Shown here: positions 41,809 through 51,461 of the stretch, one piece after another
Layout: the number at the start of each line of letters is the position of its first letter
How positions within the stretch are numbered: position 1 is the stretch's first letter
From: Geothrix sp.
GTDB lineage: Bacteria > Acidobacteriota > Holophagae > Holophagales > Holophagaceae
Assembly (NCBI GenBank): GCA_030681515.1
Contig: JAUXSE010000056.1
Coordinates: 124,001 to 188,000, forward strand
Length of the DNA stretch: 64,000 nt
Direction of reading: 5' to 3'
Program-made: the position numbers and the translations under genes
Notes under the pieces: generated by a model
Databases searched by the model: none
What the model saw: the letters and a program-made list of their open reading frames with translations, nothing else
What the model was told of the DNA's origin: nothing

Positions 41809-41877
41809 GATGGACCCCGTGGGAAGGTTGTCTATCAGAAAAACCTGGCCCCGGGCGGGATCGCCGGGGCCGGAATG

Positions 41878-41953
41878 TGGCAGGGGAGACAGGTTTCGAA
41901 CCCGCGGCCTGCGGATTTGGAGTCCGCTGCTCTACCAGCTGAGCTACTCCCCT
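41878..41953 (-). tRNA. tRNA-Trp (anticodon CCA)
   Basis: 76 bases with encoded CCA (41880-41878). Acceptor AGGGGAG/CTCCCCT, D-arm GCTC...GAGC, anticodon loop ACTCCAAAT with CCA, and T-arm GGGTTCGAAACC all pair. Placed between rpmG and secE. Confidence 0.97.
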
Positions 41954-42008
41954 GTGGGAACCGCCCGGCTTCTGGTGGAGCCGGGCGGGGACCCTCGGTA
42001 CCGGAGGC

Positions 42009-42158
42009 CTACTTCGCCTCGCGGTGGACCTTGTACCCGCCACAGAAACGGCAGAACTTGTTGAATTCAAGCTTGCCTGTGGTGGTCTTCTTGTTCTTGG
42101 TGGTGCTGTAGTTCTTGCGTTTGCACTCTTGGCACTGCAAGTGGACGATGTCGCGCAT
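42009..42158 (-). CDS. rpmG: 50S ribosomal protein L33
   Basis: 49 residues (MRDIVHLQCQECKRKNYSTT onward). It has the zinc-ribbon cysteines CQEC and CRFC and the family end GGYKVHREAK. A perfect AGGAGG lies upstream of the ATG. It is too short for a 60-codon cut-off but is certain from sequence and from its place between tuf and tRNA-Trp. Confidence 0.96.
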   Translation of the reverse strand: MRDIVHLQCQECKRKNYSTTKNKKTTTGKLEFNKFCRFCGGYKVHREAK

Positions 42159-42187
42159 GGGAACCTCCTAGGTCGGGCGGATCGGCG

Positions 42188-43381
<1,194 letters not shown>

Positions 43382-43434
43382 GGATACCTCCTGAAAGGTG
43401 GAAGAAAAAATGAAAGGGGGGAACAAGAGTGGGG

Positions 43435-43509
<75 letters not shown>

Positions 43510-43576
43510 CTTGAACCTTGCCGCCGGGAGGCGGGGGCCTTGCCGCCAGCTGGGTGGACCCGGCGGACGGGGAGGG

Positions 43577-43653
<77 letters not shown>

Positions 43654-43702
43654 GTGGAAACCGGAGAACGGGACCCAGCGATCCGGGTGGACTCCGGAGG
43701 AC

Positions 43703-43789
43703 TGGTGCCGAGAGAAGGATTCGAACCTCCGTAACGCGTTGCGTGGCAGATTTACAGTCTGCTGCCATTAACCACTCGGCCATCTCGGC
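43703..43789 (-). tRNA. tRNA-Tyr (anticodon GTA)
   Basis: 87 bases including a long variable arm and encoded CCA. Acceptor GCCGAGA/TCTCGGC, anticodon loop ACTGTAAAT, T-arm GGAGGTTCGAATCCTTC. It heads the tRNA-tuf operon. A consensus TTGACA lies on the minus strand at 43823-43818 but the -10 at right spacing is poor. Confidence 0.97.
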
Positions 43790-43948
43790 ATGCTTGTCCG
43801 GCGCCCCTCCCGGGGCTTGTCAATCCTCCCCGGGACTCCCGGGAAGGCAACCCATGGGAACCCCTGCCGGGGCTCCGTGTCAGGTGGCACTGCGAGGCAG
43901 GGCTTTCCTGACAGGGAACTCGAAAGGTATCACGGCAACGGAACACCC

Positions 43949-44695
43949 TCAAGGGGAAACTTCCGGGGTGACCTGCCCCCGGCGCGCCAGGACGCGGAAG
44001 AGCGTCACCGCCGCGGCGGCGGACACATTCAAGCTTTCGGTGCCGCCGGGCATGGGGATGTGCAGCAGCCCATCGCAGCGCTCGCGGATCTTCAAGTGCA
44101 GGCCCTCGCCTTCGGCGCCCATCACCAGCGCCACGGCACGGTCGAAGGGTTCGTCCAGGTAGTCGCGGCTGCCCTCGCCGGCCGCCAGTCCGTAGATCCA
44201 GGCCCCGGCCGCCTTCAGATCCTCTAGCGCCCGGCCGAGGTTCACCACCCGGCACACCGGCACCCGTCCCGCCGTGCCCGCGCTGGCGCGGATCACCGTC
44301 TCGTTCACGGCCGCGGAGCGGCGTTCCGGAAGCACCACGCCATCCACCGCGGCGGCGGCGGCGGAACGCAGGATGGCGCCCAGGTTGTGGGGGTCCGTGA
44401 TGCCATCCAGAACCAATACCAGCGCGGCGTCCCCCTTGGCCCGCACGCTGGCCGCCACATCCTCGAAGGCCGCATAGACGAAGGGGCCACCCTCGCCCAG
44501 CACCCCCTGGTGGCGCTGCCCCTGGCTGCGCCGGTCCAGGCCCTCCATGGGCTCGCGGTGGACCACCACGTCCGCGGCGCGGGCTTCGGAAATCAGTTTC
44601 GCCACCCGGCCGAAGGCGGCGGGGGCGATCCAGAGGGCGTGAAGCTCGCCCCGCGCCAGGGCCTCCTCGCAGGCGTGGGGACCCAGGAAACGCAC
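43949..44695 (-). CDS. rlmB: 23S rRNA (guanosine-2'-O-)-methyltransferase, SpoU/TrmH family
   Basis: 248 residues from GTG 44695, two bases after the upstream stop. The N-terminal substrate-binding part is followed by the SPOUT knot: motif 1 LDGITDPHNLGAILRSA, motif 2 LVMGAEGEGL and motif 3 IPMPGGTESLNVSAAAAVTL. RlmB methylates G2251 of 23S rRNA. Exact position specificity could differ in this phylum, but length and motifs fit RlmB rather than TrmH. Confidence 0.9.
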   Translation of the reverse strand: MRFLGPHACEEALARGELHALWIAPAAFGRVAKLISEARAADVVVHREPMEGLDRRSQGQRHQGVLGEGGPFVYAAFEDVAASVRAKGDAALVLVLDGITDPHNLGAILRSAAAAAVDGVVLPERRSAAVNETVIRASAGTAGRVPVCRVVNLGRALEDLKAAGAWIYGLAAGEGSRDYLDEPFDRAVALVMGAEGEGLHLKIRERCDGLLHIPMPGGTESLNVSAAAAVTLFRVLARRGQVTPEVSP

Positions 44696-44697
44696 GG

Positions 44698-46062
44698 CTA
44701 GAACATCATCTTGAAGCTGAGGGCCATGAGGTGCCCCATGCCCTCCATGCGGACGCGGTTGGCGGCGCCCTGGAAGCCCGTGGAGCTCCAGATGTCCTGG
44801 CGGCGGGTGTCCTGATCCTCGCTCTGCCGGTACTGGTAGCCGAGGTTCAACTCTCCGCCCCAGACCTTGTAGCCGGCGCCGATGGAGAAGGCGGCCGTGG
44901 CCGCCCCGCCGAGCAGGGGTTCCGCCGCGGCCTCCTCGATGCTGCGCTGATCGAGGGCCAGGCCGCCCCGCAGGGTCCAGAACTTCCCCAGATCCATCTC
45001 CAGGGAGGCGCTCAGACCCAGGTGGCCCTTGCCCCGCGGAAGCTCCGCCGGCGCGGTGACCGTCCCCGACGGCGTCTGCACCGTCGCGAAGGTGGGCACC
45101 TGCAGGCTGGCCGAGGTCCAGCGGAGGTCGGCCTCCCAGGTCAACATCGGCGTGATGCGATGGCGCATGCCGACCGTCGTCTGGGAGGGCAGCTCCAGGG
45201 TCGGGTTGCCCGCCGTGGCGCCGGATGCGGCCAGCAGGCTGGCGGCCCGGACATCCGTGCCATCCAGGGCCCGGCTGAGCCCGTCATTGTTGTAGAGCCC
45301 CAGGTACGCGCCCCGGAGATCCGCTTTCATATCCAGATCGCCCTTCAGTCCGGACTGGTGCGTGAAGCCCAGGGTCCAGCGGGGGCTGATGGCCCAGCGG
45401 AGACCCAACGAGTAGCTGGGCACCACCTTGTTCCCGCTCTGACCCACCCGCTGTTCCACCAGGCCCTCCACCGCGTTCGTCGCGGAGGCCGGAAGGGTCG
45501 GATCGTTGGGTACATTCAGGCGCATCACGCTGGTGGATTCGTAGGAGAGGCGTGCCACGCCCAGCCCAAGGCCCACGGACAGATTGGGGCTGAGGGCCCA
45601 GGCTGCCTGCCCTTCCAGCCGGCGGGCGGACAGATCAATCCCGTCGCCCAGGAACCGGCTCGGTGAATCGTCCAGGAGCTTCCCGTGGCGCAGGTACGGT
45701 TCATCCAGTTTCAGGCCGAGCGTCAACACGGGCGACAGGCGCGCGGCCAGTCCGAAGCCGCCGATGGCGCGGTTGCGGTCCGTGCTGTAGCGTGTCAACT
45801 GGTTCGACTCCAGGCTCTGCTGGGTGGCCGACATCTCCAGCCCCGCGGCCAGGTAGGCCCCGCCCTTCTCCTTCAGGGAGGCCAGCAGCGCGGGATTGGC
45901 GGTGGCGGCCTCCAGGCTGTAGCCGTAGGCCACCTGGGCGCCACTTCTCGCGATGCCCACAGGATCCGAGGCCGGAAGGGCCATGCTTTGGGCGGTGACC
46001 GGGAGGGCGCCCACGCCCAGCACCAGCCCCGCCCCGATCACTCCACGAACCATCTGGGCCAT
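44698..46062 (-). CDS. Outer-membrane protein, OmpP1/FadL/TodX family
   Basis: 454 residues from ATG 46062 with GGGAGG upstream. Signal peptide GVIGAGLVLGVGALPVTAQS. The N-terminal hatch (MALPASDPVGIARSGAQVAY, ATANPALLASL) and alternating beta strands ending in the aromatic FKMMF C-terminus are typical of FadL-like 14-strand barrels. They pass hydrophobic compounds across the outer membrane. Likely co-transcribed with rlmB. Confidence 0.88.
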   Translation of the reverse strand: MAQMVRGVIGAGLVLGVGALPVTAQSMALPASDPVGIARSGAQVAYGYSLEAATANPALLASLKEKGGAYLAAGLEMSATQQSLESNQLTRYSTDRNRAIGGFGLAARLSPVLTLGLKLDEPYLRHGKLLDDSPSRFLGDGIDLSARRLEGQAAWALSPNLSVGLGLGVARLSYESTSVMRLNVPNDPTLPASATNAVEGLVEQRVGQSGNKVVPSYSLGLRWAISPRWTLGFTHQSGLKGDLDMKADLRGAYLGLYNNDGLSRALDGTDVRAASLLAASGATAGNPTLELPSQTTVGMRHRITPMLTWEADLRWTSASLQVPTFATVQTPSGTVTAPAELPRGKGHLGLSASLEMDLGKFWTLRGGLALDQRSIEEAAAEPLLGGAATAAFSIGAGYKVWGGELNLGYQYRQSEDQDTRRQDIWSSTGFQGAANRVRMEGMGHLMALSFKMMF

Positions 46063-46174
46063 ACCCCACGCCTCCCGAGACACGCTTCTTGAATGGTCCG
46101 AACCCGGAAAGGGTTCAAACCCAAGACTCCAGGATCGCCAAAAGCGGCCGTTTCACCAAGCGGAAGTGTTCCGG

Positions 46175-46465
46175 TCAGTGTTCGGACTCACCCATGAACC
46201 GCACCAGCAGCCGGTCCACCAGCTCCCAGACTTCAATGAGCGCCGCGAGGCACATGACCAGGCCGAAGCCCAGCGCCAGCGCCCGGCCCCAGGGGCCCAT
46301 GAGCACCCGGCAGAGGTCCGGCCAGGCCCAGAAGACCGCCGGCAGCTTCAACCGGCCGTAGAAGGCCAGGGTGGACAGAAGCATCCCGCCCCAGAGCAGG
46401 TAGAAGAACCTCAACGCTCGGAGGAGGATGTCCCAGGCGAATGGACGGGGGCGGAATGCGGGCAT
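46175..46465 (-). CDS. Small membrane protein of unknown function
   Basis: 96 residues with two hydrophobic helices (FFYLLWGGMLLSTLAFYGRL and ALALGFGLVMCLAALIEVWE) separated by a short loop. No family is recognised. The ATG has only a weak GAG ribosome site. Composition is protein-like and there is no better frame over these bases. It sits between a porin gene and a histidine kinase gene, which gives no functional clue. Confidence 0.6.
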   Translation of the reverse strand: MPAFRPRPFAWDILLRALRFFYLLWGGMLLSTLAFYGRLKLPAVFWAWPDLCRVLMGPWGRALALGFGLVMCLAALIEVWELVDRLLVRFMGESEH

Positions 46466-46507
46466 GGAGAACTCAGCATACCCCGGCGATCCCGCGATGG
46501 GGTGTTG

Positions 46508-47659
46508 TTATGGGCTCTCAGGAAGCGTGATGAAGAAGCGCGTGCCCTCTTCCCAGCCGGTGGTGAACCCCACCTTCCCGCCCAGCACGGTCTCTCCCAT
46601 CACCTTCATCCCGTAGGTTCCCAGGCCCCTTCCCCGCGGGGCCTTGGTGGTGAAGGACCGCTGGAATATCCGGTCCGCCACTTCAGGCGCCATGCACCCG
46701 GGGTTCTGGACCACGAAGGTAGGGTGCCCCGCCCGCGATTCATGCCAGATCCAGGCCTGCCCCCCCGAAGGTACCGCCTCCAGCGCGTTCAGCACCATGT
46801 GGGTGAGGATCCCGCAGAGGATGGCCGGATCGGTCCGCACCAGGGGGGCGGCCGGATCCGTCGGCAGCCGGATCAGGCGCGCGGCCGATTCGACGCCCAC
46901 CGAGCCCATGAGGTCGTCGAGGATGCCATCCGGGGATACCTGCCGGAGGTCGGGGGTCAGTTCGCCGCGCTCCGCCCGGAGGAGGCGGCGCTGCCATTCC
47001 ACCTCGGCCGCCAGGTGGCCCGCCATGTCCAGGATCCGCTCGGCGAGCGTGGTGGCATCGGCCCCCGCGCCCTTCAGCGCCTCCGTCCAGCCCTGCAGGC
47101 TGCGCAGCGAGTCCGTGAGGTCATGGATGAAGATGCGCTCCAGGGTCTCCCGCCGCTTCTGGGCACTGATGTCCTGGAGCGTGAGAAGGGTCAGCCGGTG
47201 CCCCGCCACCGTGAGGGGCCGGGCCCGCGCGACGAATTCGCGGGCCTCCCAGCGGCCATCCCGCCGAAGGCTGATGAGGCATTCTCCCCCGGTGGGCTGG
47301 CCCGTGCCCTGGGTGGCGAGGATCGAAAGCAGGGATCCACAGCGCCCGCAGGCCCTGGAGGTGCCGCATCCATCGGACCCCTCGCCCGCATGGACGCACC
47401 CGAGCGCCTCGCCCAGGCGAAGGCCGCGGCAGTTCGCCGGAACCTCATGGGAAAGCGCCTCCAGGAAGGCCGGATTGGCTGCGAGGATCTGGCGCTGGGG
47501 ATTGAGGATCATCGCGTAGCTGTCCACCGCATCGAGCACCGCGTGGATCACGGGATCGTCCAGACAGAGGCTCGCCTGGTCGCCCACCTCCGTGGGCGTG
47601 GCCCGGCCCTGGGGGGCGAACAAGGATCCGTATGCGGACGGACGCCTCTCCTCGGTCAT
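46508..47659 (-). CDS. PAS-domain sensor histidine kinase with Cys-rich motif
   Basis: 383 residues, no membrane segment or signal, so cytoplasmic. A PAS domain spans about residues 35-165 (AMILNPQRQILAANPAFLEA). Inside it is a Cys/His cluster: Cys88, His90, Cys98, Cys104 and Cys107 (GCVHAGEGSDGCGTSRACGR). The phosphoacceptor His179 lies in FIHDLTDSLRSLQG. The HATPase_c domain has the N-box HMVLNALEAVP and G-box GLGTYGMKV. The Cys cluster suggests redox or metal sensing. No response-regulator gene is adjacent. Confidence 0.9.
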   Translation of the reverse strand: MTEERRPSAYGSLFAPQGRATPTEVGDQASLCLDDPVIHAVLDAVDSYAMILNPQRQILAANPAFLEALSHEVPANCRGLRLGEALGCVHAGEGSDGCGTSRACGRCGSLLSILATQGTGQPTGGECLISLRRDGRWEAREFVARARPLTVAGHRLTLLTLQDISAQKRRETLERIFIHDLTDSLRSLQGWTEALKGAGADATTLAERILDMAGHLAAEVEWQRRLLRAERGELTPDLRQVSPDGILDDLMGSVGVESAARLIRLPTDPAAPLVRTDPAILCGILTHMVLNALEAVPSGGQAWIWHESRAGHPTFVVQNPGCMAPEVADRIFQRSFTTKAPRGRGLGTYGMKVMGETVLGGKVGFTTGWEEGTRFFITLPESP

Positions 47660-47726
47660 GGATGCCTCGTGCGGGGAGTATGCCCGGGTGGTGGGACGCG
47701 AGAAAGGTGCATTCTCACCCCGGCGG

Positions 47727-48500
47727 TCAGATGTGCAGAATCTGCCAGCCCAGGCGGAGGATCAACGCCCCCACGACTCCGATGAACACACCGCGGACCC
47801 AGCGGCTGCCTTTGCTCAGGGCCACGTGGGCGCCCAGATAACCCCCCACGCCGTTGGCCGCGGCCATGCCCAGGGCCACCGAGGGGATCCAGCTCCCCTG
47901 CCACACGAAGAGCCCCATGGCCGTGAGGTTCGAGGCCCAGTTCACGCTCTTGGCCAGGGCCGAGGCCCGCAGGAAATCAAAGCCCAGCACCGCCACGAAG
48001 AGAAAGATCAGCAGCGAACCCGTGCCCGGGCCGAAGAATCCATCGTAGAAGCCCAGCACCAGCGCGATGAGTGCCGCCAGTCCCCGCTGATGGTTGAGGC
48101 CGAAGCGCGGCGCGTGCCGGTGGCCCAGGTCCGGCTTGAGCAGCGTGAAGGCCAGCATGGCCACCAGCAGCCCCAGCATGACCGGCCGCAGGAAATCCCC
48201 GTGGACCCGGTAGGTGAGCCAGACGCCGCCCGAGGCCCCCAGGGCCGAGGCCAGCACCGGCCCCACCATCTCGCGCCAGGCGAGCGTCCCTGAGCGCAGG
48301 AACTTGCCGGCCGCCATGGTCGCGCCCGTGACCGCCACCACCTTGTTCGTGCCCAGCAGCGTGGGCAGCGGCGTGCCCGCGGGCAACGCGATCATGAGCG
48401 CCGGCACCGTGATGAGCCCGCCCCCGCCCACGATGGCATCAATGAAGCCCGCCAGCAGCGCGGCGAGCATGAGGAGGGCGAGGATGGGGAGAGAGGGCAT
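47727..48500 (-). CDS. TSUP (TauE/SafE) family membrane transporter
   Basis: 257 residues from ATG 48500; an ATG at 48533 would add eleven polar residues. Eight hydrophobic segments with the two family repeats AGFIDAIVGGGGLITVPAL and LGFYDGFFGPGTGSLLIFLF. TSUP proteins move organosulphur compounds, sulphite or related anions. The substrate is not determined by sequence. Confidence 0.9.
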   Translation of the reverse strand: MPSLPILALLMLAALLAGFIDAIVGGGGLITVPALMIALPAGTPLPTLLGTNKVVAVTGATMAAGKFLRSGTLAWREMVGPVLASALGASGGVWLTYRVHGDFLRPVMLGLLVAMLAFTLLKPDLGHRHAPRFGLNHQRGLAALIALVLGFYDGFFGPGTGSLLIFLFVAVLGFDFLRASALAKSVNWASNLTAMGLFVWQGSWIPSVALGMAAANGVGGYLGAHVALSKGSRWVRGVFIGVVGALILRLGWQILHI

Positions 48501-48624
48501 GGGCTCAGGGTTCCGATGCGAAGGCTGGGGCATGCCCAGGGTCCAGTCGGCGAACCCACAGGTATCCTAGCAAGGGCCTTCCGGGTATACCGGAGTGACC
48601 TTGTCCCACAGCGTCGGGGGCCCG

Positions 48625-49128
48625 TCACCGCACCGAGGCCACAGGCCCCGTGCTCCTTCCGAAGTCGAACGTGAAGGCCTCCGATCCGAGCTGGAGGATC
48701 ACCCGGATATCCCGGTAGCGGGCATCTTCGAGGGTGGTCAGATCAAATGTCACCGTACCCCTCAGCGTCTCTCCGGAAATGAGGGTGTGCTTCTTCAGGG
48801 CCTCGGCGGCCTGAAGGTGATTCCCGGGCCGGTGGGGGTCCAGCGGACGGGCCGCCCGGGGGGGCCGCTTCGCGGAGCGGAGGCGGCATTCGATCTCTTC
48901 CGGCGCGACGAGTACCGGTGTCCTGCTGCGGTTGGTCACTTCGACCCGGAATTCAAGGCCCCCATAGCTCCAGCCCAGGTAGCGGACGCTCACCGCGAGG
49001 TCCGCACGCTCCTGGCGACCGACCGGAGATCCATCGACCTCCGACTCTGAGGCTGGAACAGGGACCAGATTCACCCGGGGAAAGTTGCACCCGAGCAGGG
49101 CCAGCAGCAGGGGCAGGAGGCGACGCAA
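48625..49128 (-). CDS. Lipoprotein of unknown function (paralogue of next gene)
   Basis: 167 residues. Lipobox LLGC directly after a short signal (MRRLLPLLLAL). The body is a beta-rich domain with EFRVEVTNRSRTPVLVAPEE and RGTVTFDLTTLED. These resemble segments of the neighbouring lipoprotein (VVLTNRGQAAVLVAPE, GKVVFHLDTRRV), so the two arose by duplication. No named family is recognised. Seven bases separate the pair, so they are co-transcribed. Confidence 0.75.
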   Translation of the reverse strand: MRRLLPLLLALLGCNFPRVNLVPVPASESEVDGSPVGRQERADLAVSVRYLGWSYGGLEFRVEVTNRSRTPVLVAPEEIECRLRSAKRPPRAARPLDPHRPGNHLQAAEALKKHTLISGETLRGTVTFDLTTLEDARYRDIRVILQLGSEAFTFDFGRSTGPVASVR

Positions 49129-49135
49129 GGAGACC

Positions 49136-49864
49136 TCAGCGGGGACGGTATTCGAACTGGAATGTGGAGGAACCGACGGGCAACCGCAGGATCACGCGCC
49201 CCACCCTCCGGGTGTCGAGGTGGAACACGACCTTGCCCTGCAGGCCGTAGCCCGGATCCAGGGTTGTTTTTCGTACACAGTCCTCCTCCCAGTGCCGGCG
49301 CATGCCCGCGATGCCACTGCTCCGGCGATCGGCCTCCCGGTCCGCCTCGTTCATATCGCGGTAGGTCTCCCGGCTGTCCTGACGGACCTCCCGCCGTTCC
49401 CGGGGGCTCCGATACCGGTCGTTGGACACGGAATCGGCCATGTCCGCCAGCAGGAAGACCCCCCGGAACACGGCCGTATTGGCCTTGGCGGCCTGCTCGG
49501 TCGCGGCCGCCTGCCCCAGCCGGTGGATCATCTGCTCGGGGTCCACGGCAGGCACGTCACGGGGCCCCGCGACGCCTGGGGGAAGCTCTTCCAGCCCACA
49601 GGAGAACTGCTCCGGGGCGACCAGCACGGCGGCCTGACCGCGGTTGGTGAGCACCACATCGAACAACAGGGATCCCGGGGCCGCCTCCAGGAAGGCCACC
49701 GTGGCCTCCAGATCACCGCGGGTCTGCCTCAGGTAGGCCTTGCCGTGGACCCACCGTTCCACGGGCTGCACCGGCTGAAGGGGCGGGTTGGGTTCGGGCG
49801 CCCGGAAACAGCCGATCAGCGGTGCCAGAAAGGCGATCGCCACAAGGGTTTGACGGGGTCGCAT
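49136..49864 (-). CDS. Lipoprotein of unknown function (paralogue of preceding gene)
   Basis: 242 residues with a lipobox LIGC after MRPRQTLVAIAFLAP. A beta-rich part (DVVLTNRGQAAVLVAPEQFS) is followed by an inserted highly charged stretch (RREVRQDSRETYRDMNEADR) that the shorter paralogue lacks. The C-terminal part is GKVVFHLDTRRVGRVILRLP. Both proteins seem to hold a domain of the DUF/Ig-like kind; the function is unknown. Confidence 0.75.
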   Translation of the reverse strand: MRPRQTLVAIAFLAPLIGCFRAPEPNPPLQPVQPVERWVHGKAYLRQTRGDLEATVAFLEAAPGSLLFDVVLTNRGQAAVLVAPEQFSCGLEELPPGVAGPRDVPAVDPEQMIHRLGQAAATEQAAKANTAVFRGVFLLADMADSVSNDRYRSPRERREVRQDSRETYRDMNEADREADRRSSGIAGMRRHWEEDCVRKTTLDPGYGLQGKVVFHLDTRRVGRVILRLPVGSSTFQFEYRPR

Positions 49865-49901
49865 GGGTCCTCCGAAGGCCTGGCGCCGATGGTTTGAAGC
49901 C

Positions 49902-50477
49902 TCAGACTTTGAGAATCTCCGCTTCCTTGTGCTTCATGGCCTCGTCAATCTCCTTGATGTGGGCGTCGGTGACCTTCTGGATATCGTCCAGGGCCTTCTT
50001 CGCCACATCCTCGGAGATGTGGGCCTCCTTGGCCTTCTCCAGCTTCTTCACGTCCTCATTGGCGTCGCGGCGGATGTTGCGCACGCCGGTCTTGATCTCC
50101 TCGCCCAGGCGGTGCAGCACCTTCACCAGCTCCCGGCGGCGCTCCTCCGTGAGCATGGGGATGGGCAGGCGGATCACGTTGCCATCGTTGGAGGGGTTGA
50201 TGCCCAGGTCGGACTTGAGGATGGCCGTCTCCACGGCCTTGATGGCGCTCCTGTCGAAGGGCGTCACCACCAGCATCCCGGCCTCGGGCACCGATACCGT
50301 GGCCATCTGGTTCAGCGGCACCACAGAGCCGTAGTAGTCCACATGCACGTTGTCCAGCAGGCTGGCGTTGGCCCGGCCCGTGCGGATGGTGGCCATCTCC
50401 TTCTTCAGCGCCTCCACGGACGCATGCATGCGACGTTTGGTCTCCTGCAGGATGGCATCGGGGGTCGGGGCGGACAT
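49902..50477 (-). CDS. frr: Ribosome recycling factor
   Basis: 191 residues from ATG 50477 (GAGGTG upstream). RTGRANASLLDNVHVDYYGS, NPSNDGNVIRLPIPMLTEER and VRNIRRDANEDVKKLEK are the family signature. It splits post-termination ribosomes with EF-G. Not beside tsf/pyrH here, which would be its usual neighbours. Confidence 0.97.
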   Translation of the reverse strand: MSAPTPDAILQETKRRMHASVEALKKEMATIRTGRANASLLDNVHVDYYGSVVPLNQMATVSVPEAGMLVVTPFDRSAIKAVETAILKSDLGINPSNDGNVIRLPIPMLTEERRRELVKVLHRLGEEIKTGVRNIRRDANEDVKKLEKAKEAHISEDVAKKALDDIQKVTDAHIKEIDEAMKHKEAEILKV

Positions 50478-50579
50478 GGGCACCTCGCGTTGTACAGCTT
50501 TCCTTTATACAACAGGGGGAAGCCTGCTGCAGGTTCTCCCCTGCGTGCTAGAGTGTGGGCACTTTCCCGAGGTCCCCCC

Positions 50580-51449
50580 ATGCGCACGCTCCGCCTGCTG
50601 GCCCCCTTGGCGTCCCTGGCCCTGTTCGCGGCCCCCGCCTCCACCCCCGCCCCCGCCCCCACGGAGATGGCGCTCACCAGCGCGGACGGCTTCGCCCTCA
50701 AGGGCACCCTCACCCTGCCCGCCACCAGGGGCAAGGCCCCCGTGGTGATCCTGGCCCACCAGTTCCGTTCGGATCGCGCGGGCTGGGCGCCCCTGGCCGA
50801 GCGCCTCGCCGCCCGCGGCATCGGCACCCTGGCCCTGGACCTGCGCGGCCACGGCGCCAGCACCCAGAAGGACGGTGCCGAAGTAACCGTATCCGCCGAT
50901 TTCATGGCCTCCGCCAAGGCTGTCGGCTTCGACCAGATCCCCGCCGATCTGGCCCAGGCCGCGGCCTGGCTCCGGAAACAGCCCGGCGTGGATGGCCGCC
51001 GCATCGGCCTGGCGGGCTCCAGCGTGGGCGGCTTCTCCGTGCTTCTGGCCGCCCCCGGGGTGAAGCCCGTGGCCATCCTCAGCCTCAGCCCCGCGGGCAC
51101 CGGCGCCTTCGGCGAGGGCGCCCAGGAGAAACTGAAGGGCGCCATTCTCCGGGGCAGGGCCTCGGTGCTGGTGCTGGCCTCCACCGGCGACAAGGGCGCC
51201 TTCGAGAACGCCCAGGCCGTGAAGGATCTGCCGGGCGTGGCCCTGAACCTGAAGGAGGGCGACGAGCATGGCTTCGCCTACTTCAAGGACCGGGCCGACC
51301 TCATGGCCGTCTTCTTCGGCGAGTACCTCACCTACCACCGCACGGGCCAAGCCTACTCCGCGACCGAGGCGAAAGCGCCGGCCCCGGCCGGGAACGTCAT
51401 CACCGACAAGACCGTGGCCGAAAGGAAGGTCACGGAGGTGCCCAAGTAG
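50580..51449 (+). CDS. Exported alpha/beta hydrolase (dienelactone-hydrolase-like)
   Basis: 289 residues from ATG 50580 with GAGGT upstream; the frame stays open upstream over frr but that is antisense. Signal peptide LRLLAPLASLALFAAPAS. The hydrolase core shows VVILAHQFRSDRAGW (oxyanion region), LDLRGHGAS, the nucleophile elbow GLAGSSVGG and a late Glu-His (EGDEHGFAYF). The substrate is unknown. Periplasmic or secreted. Confidence 0.88.
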   Translation: MRTLRLLAPLASLALFAAPASTPAPAPTEMALTSADGFALKGTLTLPATRGKAPVVILAHQFRSDRAGWAPLAERLAARGIGTLALDLRGHGASTQKDGAEVTVSADFMASAKAVGFDQIPADLAQAAAWLRKQPGVDGRRIGLAGSSVGGFSVLLAAPGVKPVAILSLSPAGTGAFGEGAQEKLKGAILRGRASVLVLASTGDKGAFENAQAVKDLPGVALNLKEGDEHGFAYFKDRADLMAVFFGEYLTYHRTGQAYSATEAKAPAPAGNVITDKTVAERKVTEVPK

Positions 51450-51461
51450 GGCCGCCCCCCA

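Noticed and set aside
46084-46174. tRNA-like GGTTCAAACCC string before the porin gene
   Set aside because: No acceptor, D-arm or anticodon stem can be paired around it.
49863-50579. Long N-terminal extension of the alpha/beta hydrolase over frr
   Set aside because: It is antisense to ribosome recycling factor; the true start has a Shine-Dalgarno and signal peptide at 50580.
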